NCBI GenBank assembly: GCA_027625915.1
Contig: JANTQA010000057.1
Location: 868,001 to 932,000, forward strand
Reading direction: 5' to 3'
Length of the DNA stretch: 64,000 nucleotides
Source: Anaeramoeba flamelloides
Taxonomy: Eukaryota > Metamonada > Anaeramoebidae
The first letter of the stretch is position 1, and each line of letters begins with the position of its first letter. Position numbers and translations under genes: made by a program. Shown here in pieces: positions 32,701-43,134 of the stretch. Under the pieces are notes generated by a model, which worked only from the letters and a program-made list of their open reading frames with translations, had not been told where the DNA came from and searched no databases.

Positions 32701-35700
32701 GACTGTAGTTATTGTAAATGTTGTTATCATGCTTATAGTTGTTGTAATTATGGTTATGGTTGCGATTTCGGATTTGTCTTTGATTAAAATTTTGTTCAGA
32801 GTATTGATAATTATTAATTTGATTTCGGAATTGCCTTTCTTCGATTTGTTTGGGATATTGTTTATTATTTTCATTTTCATTTCCATTTTGATTATTTTCA
32901 TTTTTATTTGATTTTGAATTTTGGGGATAATCATTTTCAGGCTTAATAAATTTGTTATACTTGTTTATTTGATTCTGAATATTTGTTTGGGGTTCAATTT
33001 TATTTTGCTTTGGATATTTTCCTTGATTTAAATTTTGTTGGAATTGATTTTCTTCGTTAAATAATTGTTTGTAATTTTGTCTTTCGTTTTTATATAGATT
33101 TAAATTTTGTTGAAATTGATCTTCATGATGAAAATTTTGATTATATTTATTTTTTTGATTTGTTTCATTATTATCAATTTGTTTGGAATATTCATTTGGA
33201 TTTGGTATCCTATTAGAAAAGTTTTTATCATTCTTAAATCTATTATAATTTTGGGGTTGGTTATAATTTACATTTTGGTTTTTATTTATAGTTTGTTTTG
33301 GATATTGTCTTTGATTTAATTTTTGTTGATATTGGTTTTCTTCCTTAAATTTGCTTTGAATTTCATTTTCATTTTGTTTTGGATATTGTCTTTGATTTAA
33401 TTTTTGTTCAAATCGGTTTTCTTCCTTAAATTGGTTTTGAATTTCATTTTTATTTTGTTGTGGATATTGTCTTTGATTTAATTTTTGTTGAAATTGTTTT
33501 TCGTGTTCATTTTCATTTTGTATTTCATTTTTCTTTTGTTTTGAATATTGTTTTTGATTTAATTTTTGTTCAAATTGGTTTTCTTTGTTCAATCCATTAA
33601 AATTCAATTGATTTTGGTTTTGTTTTGAATATTGCCTTCGTTCTATTGATTGTTGGAATTGTTGATTTTCATTGTTCAATTGATTTACGTTTTGGGGTGT
33701 ATTTTTATATTGGTTCAAATCCTGATGATATTTATTTCCATAGTTAAAATTTTGATTTGATTCAAGTTTTTGATCTATTTGGTGTTCATTTTTATTAAAT
33801 TTGTCATAATCTTGATTTTGATATTGTTTATAATTATTCTCGATTAGGTGTTCTTGGGTCTGTTCAAGATTTTCTTCCACTTTAATTGCTTGTGGATTAT
33901 ATTTTAATTTTTGGACATTTTGGTTTTGTACAAGTAGTTGGTTTTTTTGGTTTTGTGCAAGTAGTTGCTTATTTTGGCTTTTAAAAATTTTATCTTTGTT
34001 GAATTTTTGACCTTCATTTGGATTAAAATTATTATTATTTTTCGGTAAAAGGTGATCTTCTTGATATTGACTTTGGAATTGATTTTGATCTTGTTTTAGA
34101 TATTGTCTTTGATTTAATTTTTGTTCAAATTGGTTTTCTTTGTTAAATCGATTTTGGTTTTCATTTTTATTTTGTTTTGGATATGGTCTTTGATTTAATT
34201 TTTGTTCAAATTGGTTTTCTTTGTTAAATTGATTTTGAATTTTATTTTCATTTTGTTTTGGATATGGTCTTTGATTTAATTTTTGTTCAAATTGGTTTTC
34301 TTTGTTAATTCGATTTTGGATTTCATTTTTATTTTGTTTTGGATATGGCCTTTGATTTAATTTTTGTTCAAATTGTTTTAAGTGCTCATTTTCATTTTGA
34401 ATTTCATTTTTATTTTCATTTCCATTTTGATTATTTTCATTTTTATTTGATTTTGAATTTTGGGGATAATCATTTTCAGGCTTAATAAATTGGTTATACT
34501 TGTTTATTTGATTCTGAATATTTGTTTGGGGTTCAATTTTATTTTGCTTTGGATATTTTCCTTGATTTAAATTTTGTTGGAATTGATTTTCTTTATTATT
34601 AAATTGATTATCATTTTGTCTTTCGTTTTTATATAGATTTAAATTTTGTTGAAATTGATCTTCATGATGAAAATTTTGATTATATTTATTTTTTTGATTT
34701 GTTTCATTATTATCAATTTGTTTGGAATATTCATTTGGATTTGGTATCCTATTAGAAAAGTTTTTATCATTCTTAAATCTATTATAATTTTGGGGTTGGT
34801 TATAATTTACATTTTGGTTTTTATTTATAGTTTGTTTTGGATATTGTCTTTGATTTAATTTTTGTTGATATTGGTTTTCTTCCTTAAATTTACTTTGAAT
34901 TTCATTTTTATTTTGTTGTGGATATTGTCTTTGATTTAATTTTTGTTCAAATCGGTTTTCTTCCTTAAATTGACTTTGAATTTCATTTTTATTTTGCTGT
35001 GAATATTGCCTTTGATTTAATTTTTGTTCAAATTGTTTTTCTTTGTTAATTTCATTCTCATTCTCATTTTTAGTTTCAATTTTCTTTTCTTTTGGATATT
35101 GTCTTTGTTTTAATTTTTGTTCAAATTGTTGATTTTCATTACTCAATTGATTTACATTTAGCTTTTCGTTTTTATATTGTTTCAAATCTTGATGATATTT
35201 ATTTTCATTATTAAAATTTTGATTTGATTCAATTTTTTGATTTATTAGGTTTACATTTTTATTAAATTTGTTATAATCTTGATTTTGATATTGATCATAA
35301 TTATTCTTGATTTGGTGTTCTTGGGTTTGAATACCCATTTGAGGTCTATGATTGATATTATTTTTTTGGTTTTGTACAAGTAGTTGCTTTTTTTGGTTTT
35401 GTGCAAGTAGTTGGTTTTTTTGGCTTTTAAAATTTTTTTCTTCCTTTAATGTTTGATTTTCATTTGGATTAAAATTATGATTATTTTTTTGTGAAAGGTG
35501 ATGATCTTGATATTGGTTTTGGTATTGCTCATTAAATGGTGTTTGGAATCGTGTTTCTTCACGGTTTTGATATTGTTGTTGGTATTGCTTATAATCTAGA
35601 TTATGATGGTTTTTATTTGGATTTGAATTTTTTTCTTGATTTAATTTGTTTTCGTGATAATATTGATTTTTTCTACCAACTTGATTATATTCTTGCTCTT

Positions 35701-35881
35701 GATGATTTTTTTGATAATAAAAATTGTGGTGCTCTTCGTTTCTATAATTTGTCATATTGGATTGACCACCAAATTCAGAATATTTGTTATTATCTGAAAC
35801 AAAAAAATTATTTTTATTCACATTTAAATTTGAATTTTCATTTTTTTGAAAATTTTGTTGATCATATTCTTTTCGATTCAT
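29759..35881 (-). CDS. RasGAP and PH domain protein with duplicated Gln/Asn-rich N-terminus
   Basis: An intron-less 2040-codon gene; ATG at 35881, with A/T-rich non-coding sequence upstream. Residues ~1-1060 are low-complexity Gln/Asn/Lys/Tyr repeats built on FEQKLNQRQYPKQNKNE-like units, plus a long two-fold duplication. Residues ~1100-1160 are a charged coiled coil (EELLDENERITELIEESEET). Residues ~1400-1720 form a RasGAP domain: TLFRANDVTTKMI carries the Arg-finger loop, and GGFFFLRFICPIIVDP is the FLR signature. The C-terminus (~1945-2035) is PH-like (KWQNVKIILKQSLLAILYYP, ending DDWLEKLRTA with the invariant Trp). RasGAPs speed GTP hydrolysis by Ras at membranes; PH would bind phosphoinositides. 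Both signature arginines are present, so activity is plausible. Closest animal-type architecture is uncertain. Confidence 0.92.
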   Translation of the reverse strand: MNRKEYDQQNFQKNENSNLNVNKNNFFVSDNNKYSEFGGQSNMTNYRNEEHHNFYYQKNHQEQEYNQVGRKNQYYHENKLNQEKNSNPNKNHHNLDYKQYQQQYQNREETRFQTPFNEQYQNQYQDHHLSQKNNHNFNPNENQTLKEEKNFKSQKNQLLAQNQKKQLLVQNQKNNINHRPQMGIQTQEHQIKNNYDQYQNQDYNKFNKNVNLINQKIESNQNFNNENKYHQDLKQYKNEKLNVNQLSNENQQFEQKLKQRQYPKEKKIETKNENENEINKEKQFEQKLNQRQYSQQNKNEIQSQFKEENRFEQKLNQRQYPQQNKNEIQSKFKEENQYQQKLNQRQYPKQTINKNQNVNYNQPQNYNRFKNDKNFSNRIPNPNEYSKQIDNNETNQKNKYNQNFHHEDQFQQNLNLYKNERQNDNQFNNKENQFQQNLNQGKYPKQNKIEPQTNIQNQINKYNQFIKPENDYPQNSKSNKNENNQNGNENKNEIQNENEHLKQFEQKLNQRPYPKQNKNEIQNRINKENQFEQKLNQRPYPKQNENKIQNQFNKENQFEQKLNQRPYPKQNKNENQNRFNKENQFEQKLNQRQYLKQDQNQFQSQYQEDHLLPKNNNNFNPNEGQKFNKDKIFKSQNKQLLAQNQKNQLLVQNQNVQKLKYNPQAIKVEENLEQTQEHLIENNYKQYQNQDYDKFNKNEHQIDQKLESNQNFNYGNKYHQDLNQYKNTPQNVNQLNNENQQFQQSIERRQYSKQNQNQLNFNGLNKENQFEQKLNQKQYSKQKKNEIQNENEHEKQFQQKLNQRQYPQQNKNEIQNQFKEENRFEQKLNQRQYPKQNENEIQSKFKEENQYQQKLNQRQYPKQTINKNQNVNYNQPQNYNRFKNDKNFSNRIPNPNEYSKQIDNNETNQKNKYNQNFHHEDQFQQNLNLYKNERQNYKQLFNEENQFQQNLNQGKYPKQNKIEPQTNIQNQINKYNKFIKPENDYPQNSKSNKNENNQNGNENENNKQYPKQIEERQFRNQINNYQYSEQNFNQRQIRNRNHNHNYNNYKHDNNIYNNYSQNNHTNNYNNINNINNGNNNNDNNNNNNNGSHNINQSKKEQMGEVEKKEFQLDEVEIKKFEELLDENERITELIEESEETISEFQKLLESELIEYSNLQKMNTTKTNHDMKTNINLSSFAKEIDIIADLFTLIKEKIIHLTKILPNSFDLDSHLLLKGMLQMLKNGISNIHTSSKKSEEILFESLLEILKQNNVTTVNESMAHSFKFQIFTVGPLDLQGIMDSLQFILDKLRVKKILKFGTDDIENSIRTLFNSFLFAKSFKIKLSSVIVKDLLLPKGLINIEESSINSLKDDILDLLNVFVLAFVDFNQLNRGIKSFVKAFNLASINKKSSEKLIATAKRSALGETIRYILINILTDEESNLVSQALKSYSRITFNYESSQIVYLRGTQWMESILYLSDILFLGAAIDPNNCRSSISKIANSLYNLSEYVGFTLPLLKMAISQQIQRTASAGTLFRANDVTTKMITRYVFIHGSDYINLILKKPINEFILLNLDLEVNPQKISSMTTKKTQKIKNGMKHLKFWFNKFCDIVFDSMSHVPIGFRVVANCLKNEISKKFPDNVISGIGGFFFLRFICPIIVDPTRFGLIKGNPNPIIARGLLLITTIIQALSNGISITSSNREYMFPINKDIIKHFQIRRSFLLEMAKIPKSEKENYLKRSLFETCTKTNFYFIKDVFIPVILKNISQKEALPKKEFSQVLYHLVQSVTGDKSGQGKGKGKEILSSYEFYTQNQLLRINRSEEKISNISKLSSIFEKIIITVEGFYPRLDKEAKALNRHRGNFNNTFQKVNYKEEYGNNYNYDVNCHNDVNSNSSSNNNNNNNNENIENDVNVNLKIVETNQSKHFKNNESVEQTNTTFPLIIQFNNLNEIAPIKVSVLSFSPHSMKNNTSKPKWQNVKIILKQSLLAILYYPYRKIDRVIRICGTTRMSTSDTLIGKKNSFKIKVEGVEALLFFICPNVEDRDDWLEKLRTARQINFLLY
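32880..35520 (-). repeat. Internal long tandem duplication in the RasGAP gene (period 1539 bp)
   Basis: Two related blocks, roughly 34420-35520 (N-terminal) and 32880-34100, are offset by 1539 bp (513 codons). The stretch 33107-33319 recurs identically at 34646-34858 judged by both strands' translations, and similarity extends outward with more changes (both carry the LLAQNQK..LLVQNQ block and a DYPQNSKSNKNENNQNGNE block). Shorter QKLNQRQYPKQNKNE-type units fill the gaps. The reading frame is preserved because the period is a multiple of three. Confidence 0.88.
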
Positions 35882-38575
35882 TTCATTTGTTAAATTTCTT
35901 GTGTACTTTTGTGATTTTTTAATTGTGGATAGAACATTATCTGTTGTGTGGAGCTTGTTATTAGAAGTTGAAGACTAATAATTTTTTTTTTTTATTTTTT
36001 GTATCATTTTAAAAAATGGTTAATGAAAAAATAGAATATTAAATTAATAATAAACAAAAAATTTTATTTTAAGAATTATTTATTTTTTACAATTTTTGCT
36101 TTGATGAAGTTTTGTGGTAATTTTTAAATTTGTCAACCAATTTAAATTTTGAGTTATTTTTTTAAAATAATTTATATTTATATAGGTATGTGAAAGTGTA
36201 AGTTTAAATGAATAATTTAGACAATAAGCATATCTTTAGAGAAAATTTTATCAACTAATTAAAAATTTTAAAGGTTGTTAATGAATAAAGCCAATTTTAA
36301 TAAATAGTATTTTCTAAAATATTATCACTCTCGAAATTAAAATTGTATTGAAGAAACTCTTTCGGAAAAAATAATATAAAAAATCAAAAAATTGTTTTTA
36401 AGAAAATGAAATGTATTAATAAAATTGTAAAATAATTCTAACGTGTGGAATGAATGAAACAGTTTTATTTTAGTCATTTTATTACAATATCAGATTAATT
36501 TTTTCTAAAAAAAATTTTTTTAAGGGATCTTTTTCCAAAATTTAGTATTTCATTGAAAAGTTATCCAAAAATAAAGAAATTTCATTTTCAATTTTTCGCA
36601 TTATATCATAAAAAAGGAGTCTTTAATTATTGAAAAATATTTTTTACAAATAAAAAAACTTTTTTTTTATACAAAAAAAAAAATTAAAATCAAAGAAATG
36701 TCAAGTATATTAAATTGTAAAAAAAAGAGATCATAAATTCTCAAATACCAAACATTTACAATTTTTTTATTATTTTTCGATTTACTTTTTTTCAATTTTT
36801 CAATACAATTCTTTTTCTTTAAAAAGGAATTACTTTTTTTTTTTTTATTAAAAAGTAGAGAAGAATAAAAAATAATTAACATTGTGAATCTAATTTGGTA
36901 AGGTAAATATTGGAGAAGATATATGGCGGTGAAAATATATCTTATTCTTATATGCGATTGCCTTTTACTGGGATCAACTTCTGGCAAGTGCGGCATTTTG
37001 TAAATAGTGTTTGATGATGGTGATCTTGAAAGTTTCAACATAATTGTCATAAAAGGAAATAATCATCAACCCATTCAAAACTCGGGGTACAAAACAAAAA
37101 TTTGAAATTAAGATTTTAGTTTTTTTGTTTTTATTTTTTTAATCTCATTTTTTTCTGGCTTTTCTTTCTCCTTTTCTTGAATTTACTTTAAAATAAATTT
37201 TTTTCTTTTCATTTTTTAAAGAAAAGCTGTACTATGGATTTATAATCTTGCCGACATTATAGCTTGGGTATTAAACTCTAAATACATTTAGAGTGTCATA
37301 GAGTTTCAGAAAGTGTCGTTTAGTGGCTAGCTTTTTCCAGAATTCGAAGGACTAGAGTAAAATCAAAGATTTTCTCCTATTTTTTTAAAGTCTGGAAAAG
37401 CTAACGATGTTTTTTTTTTAATTTGAAAAATAAAACAAAAATTGATTTAATTTTCGGTTTATTTAAGAAATTAAAAAATACCTGACGGAAGTGCCGTTGA
37501 GTGCCTAGGTTTTTTTTTTATTTCTGAAATTAAAAAAAAAAAAACAACGAAAAACAGGAGGTAATTTTGTTGGATCTCCTTTCTTCAATTAACAAAAAAT
37601 AAAAACAAATTTATAATTTTTTCTGTTCTTCCTTCTCTCTAAATATTTAAAAGTTAATTTGATTTCTTCAACTTTAGCGAATAAAATGAAACTAACTATA
37701 ACCGATAATATTTCAAAAACAAAGATCCTATATTTCATAATTATTAAACTAGTGGGTGATTCCTAATGTTTTTAATTTAGATTTAAGTTGATAATCTACA
37801 TTCTGATTTAAAATTAGAGAAAACAAATACTTGAAACATACCTATTATTGGCATTTGAATAATAAATTGGAATTAATTTTAACTTGATTTTCATTTTACT
37901 TTTCTTTTCATAATAGAATTTTCAAAGAAAATAGATTATAATTTGTTCTTTCTATATAGTTGTTCGGTACCTTTTGATTGTATACATTAGTATATTTTTG
38001 GTGAACTAACAACTCTAAATGAAAGAATTCTTCCATTTAAAAAAGAAAATCAGCTTAAATTTCGTCTCATTAAATTATCAATTACCGTCCCAATAAAAAA
38101 TAGTATTTTTGAAATTTTTGAGATACTATTATTTTCCAATTAAAAAATGAAAATTTTTAGTTCACATTCCAAAATATTTTTCTATGTCTTTAAGTTGAAG
38201 AAAAATCCTAAAATTTTTAAATAATTGTTTAGAAATGATATTTTTAGACATTTAATTAAACTACCTTATAGAACTCTAAGACAAAATTTTTACTCTTTTA
38301 ATTTGGTTTTAACAGTAGAGAGTTGTAATAGGTGTCTCTGGTTTTGGATATTGTTGTTTTGTTATTTACTTTTATTCTAAACTTAAAACACCTATATTTA
38401 TTTTAAATTCTGTTTTTTTCTACAGTTTTCGATATGTTTTATTTGTTTTTTGTTTTTGGTCAAAACTTTTTTTGGTTTTTGGATTATTGAAAGCAAAAAA
38501 AGAAAGCTTGACGTTATTTTTTTTTGTTTTTGGGTTCTGTTGCAAACTGAAACAAAGTAATTGTCATTTTAATAG
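35882..38575. other. Intergenic region between the RasGAP and CH-domain genes
   Basis: Mostly A/T-rich. It contains a degenerate foldback section at about 37290-37530 (TAGTGGCTAGC...AGTGCCTAGG family, shared with 50450-50510 and 62280-62660) and the left part of a CTGGTATTTGAAT-family element from 37848. A 127-codon minus frame at 36667-37050 is G+C-richer in its first half and is listed separately. Confidence 0.65.
36880..37050 (-). CDS. Possible small gene or exon, unrecognised
   Basis: ATG at 37050 begins MTIMLKLSRSPSSNTIYK, then MPHLPEVDPSKRQSHIR and an aromatic stretch ending YLPYQIRF. The codons are richer in G and C than the surroundings, which argues for coding, but beyond 36880 the frame turns into homopolymer-dominated sequence. 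No splice partner was identified; GTAAAA after CCCA near 36975 could be a donor. Function unknown. Confidence 0.25.
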
Positions 38576-39447
38576 TTACAAAGTATTGTTTTTAAAAAGG
38601 AGATTCTTTACTGGTGGTGTTTTGTGATCAAAGTTGTTCATATTATTGCCATAAAAATTGCTTTTGAGGGGGCTGTGGATCGTTTCATTTTGGTCTGTTA
38701 AATTTGGGTTTTGTGTTGCAAGTGTTACCAAAAATCTTATTAATTCAATTCCATTTCCCTGGAGGGGTTTGACATAAACAAGCGAAAAAATTGAAAAAGA
38801 AAAAGAGAAAGAGAAAGGAAAAAAAGAAATAAAAAAAAAGAAAAAGAAATTGAAATAAAACAGAAATCGAAAAAGAATTAGAAACAATGTGTTTGTTATT
38901 TTTTTGTCATTCATCTGCTTGCAAATTTGATCCATGACAAAATAATACAAAAATCTGAAGAACTTACTTGGATAATGTCTCTTGGACTTGGTAGATAAGC
39001 CGAAAGTGAGGTCTGGCTTAAAATTTGAACTAATTTATAAGCCCTTGCTTGGGGATTGTTTTCTGAAGAAACAGCACTCAAGTCCAGTTTTGGAAACAAG
39101 TGCGATAAGAGACTTACAATAAGAAAACTGTCCTGTTCATTAAAAATATTTTCAAGTATTCGCACATCAAAAAATAAGAAAACAAAATAAAAAATAAAAA
39201 GGTCATTATTTTGTTTTTGTTTGACAAAAGAAAAAAAAAATGCACTTACCTGAAGATCTGATGTGAAATTTGAAATTCTTTGTTTTGTTCCTGCCTTGGA
39301 AAATTGAAAATTCACCCATCGTTTTATAATTTCTAGTTCATTCACATGAAGAAGATCTTCGTTTAATGATTGCCGAAGGACATGTGAATTTTCTGTGAAA
39401 ATTAATAGAATAACAAGATCGTGTATGTCTTGTGGTAGTGAACTCAT
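38576..39447 (-). CDS. Single calponin-homology (CH) domain protein, three exons
   Basis: Exons 39447-39250, 39132-38968 and 38758-38576, all phase 0, give a 181-residue protein. Splice sites are CAG|GTAAGT ... AACAG|GA and CAA|GTAAGT ... CTCCAG|GG. The peptide has a fimbrin/plastin-like CH domain: ELEIIKRWVNFQFSKAG, RISNFTSDLQ|DSFLIVSLL, HLFPKLDL, LPSPRDIIQ|GNGIELIRFL. Such domains bind F-actin or act as regulatory folds, usually in tandem copies; only one is visible here, followed by a ~35-residue polar tail. A TTAACAG acceptor-like site lies just upstream of the ATG, so a further 5' exon is possible. Intron 1 (117 bp) is a multiple of three with no in-frame stop. Confidence 0.82.
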
Positions 39448-40285
39448 CTTGTCTGTTAACAAAAAAATAATTGGAACAACAAGATGCTTGTTGACTTCAA
39501 ATTCTTAATCTAAATAAAAATCTTAAAAAATGGTTTTGATCAACAGGGAAATACTCCTAACTTAATTTGTTCTTCCTTTCTCGGTTTTTGTTTATTCTTT
39601 TCTGAATTTTTGTTCAAGAGTCCTTTTTAGTTGATTACATTGAATTAATTTTTTTATCAAAAAAGTTTTTTTTTTTTTTATCTTTTTGTGAAAAGTTTTT
39701 TTTTTCGGACTTTATAAAGTGAGTTATTATTTGAAGTACTTTTTTTAGTTAAATATTCCTTGAAACAAGAAATAGGTGTTTATTATTTGTTGGTAGTTTT
39801 ACAATATAATTGAAAAAGTTTGCAAAAATTTTTTGAAATTTAAGAAATTGTTTTTTGAGAAAAAAAGGTTTTAATCCAAATTTGCAGACTCTGAAAATCC
39901 TGAGTTCTGGTTTTATATTATCTGATAAGAAATTCTAAGAAATTGTAAAATAATTTGTCCTTTTGAAAATTTTTTGAAAACTCTCTTCCTTAAATTACAA
40001 GAACAATTGTCAAATAGAATTCAATTGAAAAATTATTGTAAAAGCGAATATTTTCGAATTTTTACTTGCTTTTTTTGACTTCATTATCAAAACAAAGCCG
40101 TAAGTACAAAAAATGTAGAGATTATTTGAAACAAATAAAATTCTGAACAAAAATGAAACAAAAATTTTAAATTTTTCATTTTCTAAAATCTGTTTTTTAT
40201 TTGTCAAAATTCGTAAAATGGAATTTTTTAGATTTTTCTGTTCCTATGAAATTGACTTTAAGATTTTCACTATATTAATAGTATA

Positions 40286-40458
40286 TTGGTATTTGAATTC
40301 TAAATGGGAAAAATTTTCACTTTATTTTCAATTTCCTTTTTCAAACATATTTTGTAATTACAGCCCCAAATTCAACACAATTCTGAGAAAACTCTTTTTA
40401 GAAAAGTTAAAAAGGAAAAGAAGTGAAAATCATTTCCCATTGGGTATTCAAATATCAG
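40286..40458. mobile_element. CTGGTATTTGAAT MITE copy (173 bp)
   Basis: Left end TTGGTATTTGAATTCTAAAT, right end TTCAAATATCAG, flanked by TA at 40284-40285 and 40459-40460. GGAAAAATTTTCACTTTATTTTC on the left mirrors GAAGTGAAAATCATTTCCC on the right. TA duplication fits a Tc1/mariner-type mobilising enzyme; no coding content. Confidence 0.78.
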
Positions 40459-40769
40459 TATATTAAGCGTCTTGAGGAGTCTAAATAATTATTTTATTAC
40501 TGCTCTAATTCTTGACTGTGGATTGTCTCCATACTCAACAGTGACTTGAAACACCAAAAATGGTATTTTGAAATTGAACTTCTTTGGGTACAAAAAAAAA
40601 ATTCAGATGATTCTAGTTGGATTAAAAAATTCAAAAACAATGAAAAGTTTCAAAGAGGATCTCTATTGACAAAAAATTCAATCTCTTAAATTAAAAGTTT
40701 CCAAGTATTCTTAATTTCACAATATCCATATTTTGGAAAAAAAAAATTAATTGTTTTGTATTTTCAAAC

Positions 40770-41520
40770 TATTTTCCAGTCAAAGGGTAATTGTTGTAAT
40801 GGGCGAAATACCTCTGTAGAAAAGAGTTTGCATTGATATTAGACGAAAAAATTTCTTTTGGAAATTTTCAAAATTGAAATCATTTTTTCACATTTTTTCA
40901 CATTTCTACACATTTTTGATTTTACATTTTCTCGATTTTTTTTTGAGACCTAATTCAGTTGCAAAAATTTTTTTTATTGTAAGATCAATAGTCACTTGGT
41001 AAAAATATGCTATTCTAAGGTTATTGAAACTGTGGAAATGATTGTTGAGAATTCATATTGATTTCTATTGGAATTTTATTCGATCTTTGATCCTGATATT
41101 TGAATAATAAATCTGAAAAATTTTCACTTCATTTTTATTTCCTTATTCTAATAGAGACCACAAACCCCAACCTACTTCGTCTGGGGACTTGATTTCTAAA
41201 AGAAAAGTCTGGGTACTGAAGTAAAAATAGTTTCCTGTTTATTATTCAAATACCAGTAGGAGATCAAAACGAACATTCTTGTTTTTCTGAATAGGATGCC
41301 CTAAGAATTTGAGGTTTTATATTTTTAAGAAAATCTATTGTTTAATTAGTTTTATTTCAGACGAATATCAACAATTCTTTGATATGTATTATTCGGTTTA
41401 TTTCTCATTTTTTCTTCAAAGGTCAATTATATAAAATAATTGATATTTGAAAAAAATGTTTTTTTTTGGATTTTTTGGGCCACTTTCGACTGAAACAAAG
41501 TTTATATTCTAAAGTTTAAA
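40770..41520. repeat. Older dispersed repeat, copy without the LINE
   Basis: It matches 22830-23208 on its left (shared TCAAAATTGAAATCATTTTTTCAC-type segment, TTATTGTAAGATC, GTCACTTGGTAAAAA) and 27318-27660 on its right (TTAGTTTTATTTCAGACG, TTGATATTTGAAAAAAATG). The LINE therefore split one copy of this repeat, while this copy was hit instead by the CTGGTATTTGAAT element at 41093-41256. Confidence 0.7.
41093..41256. mobile_element. CTGGTATTTGAAT MITE copy (164 bp) inside an older repeat
   Basis: Left end CTGATATTTGAATAATAAAT, right end TTTATTATTCAAATACCAG followed by TA. The equivalent place in the related repeat at about 23118-23130 runs straight through without this insert. Confidence 0.8.
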
Positions 41521-42421
41521 TTTCTTCAATTAAAAACAATTTTTTTTCTTTTCAATACACCATCAATTTTAATTCAATTTAATTTAAGTTGTGTATATTT
41601 TGTAACGCTCTAAATTTGACAAAGTAAGGGCCTTGAAAGATTCTAGAGATAAAAATACTCATTTGAAAAAAGGAAAAAAATCAAAAAGCTTCAAAATCTC
41701 AAAAAACAACCAAAGAGATGAAATTTCGAAACTATCACAGTTGTTTTCAAAATTAAAATTTCACAATCATTTAAATTGTAAATTGGGGTTCAATCTTTGA
41801 TGTTTTTTTGAAACAACCACCTCATTTTAAAGTCTTAATTTTTTGAGATCGGTAATACACCACTAGTTGGATTGGTTTTAAATTTGAGTTCATTCACATA
41901 TACTTACATAGTTTTTTTTTCTTCTTCAGAAAATTATCTTTCACCTATAATTACTTAATCCTATTTTTATACATGAGAAAAATTGAATGTTTTATATTTT
42001 TCGTTGCTCATCTTTTTCTATTTGTCAAATTAGCGTTCAGATTTTAAGAAAAGGTATTATTTCAGTCCGATGGAAGTGGTGAAATCCAGTGTGTTGATAT
42101 TGAATATAAAGTATATTAGTACTCAATAGTCCAATCTCTCTGTAAAAATTTTGATTAAACAAATAAAACTTTTTATTGATCTCCTCAATTAAAAACGATC
42201 TATTGTATATTCAAATTCAAGAATTTTCAGAAAAAAACTAATTTCGCAAACAAATTTATATGTAGTAATATCAATATGAAGGACCAAAGGTTAACAAATA
42301 TATTTCTTAAATTTGTCACGAAATATTGATCAATATTGATAAAATAACTCTACTTGCTTGTAAAAACTTGACTTTCAAAATAAAAAGTCAAATTTATTTT
42401 TTCCCTTTTCCTTTTACTTAA

Positions 42422-42592
42422 GGGACTAGTCTCTATTCAATTTTTTTTCCTAAATTTAATCGAGATTACGAAAATTTTTTTGCCAATTACTTAGATTTGA
42501 AATACCCAATTTATCTTCATATTAAACTTATTTCTAGATAAGGAATCCTTATTTAGAAATTGTTCAAAAAAAAAATAATAGAGATTAACCCC
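42422..42592. mobile_element. TTAA-flanked MITE, copy B (171 bp)
   Basis: Left end GGGACTAGTCTCTATTC after TTAA (42418-42421), right end AATAGAGATTAACCCC before TTAA (42593-42596). The internal block TTTCTAGATAAGGAATCCTT is shared with copy C at 60721-60896 in the same orientation. Confidence 0.85.
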
Positions 42593-43134
42593 TTAAATTA
42601 TCAAACAAATCGACAAGAAACAAAAAGTAAAAATGGAATTGAGAATCCAAATGCTACTATTACAAAAGAAGTTCTAAAAATAGATGTTTTAATGATTGTA
42701 GTTATTGCCATGATATTGACAATAAATTCACGACAATATCAAAAAATTGTGATTACTCCCTATTTATCACAAATAACCTTTACATACCTCTAATCCATAT
42801 TAAATCAATAAAATCTTCATCAAGATTAAGAAAATTATTTTTCTGAAATCAAATTTCAAAAAGATATCTGGACTTTTCCAAAAAAAGAAACTTTTACAAT
42901 TAATTATCTCTTGAAAATTTTTCAAAAGTGTTTAAACGGGATTTAAATCATCTTCGATTGTTTGAAAGGTATGGAAGTCTTCAATATTTAGTAAAGTAAT
43001 CGTATTTTTAGGAGTTGGAAAAAAATTTTTTTTCTTTTCATTTTGTTTTTTAACAAAAAGTAAAATCTCATACAAATTTTTTTTTCCATACAAATAATCA
43101 TCTATTTCAACTAATTGAATATAAAATAAATATA

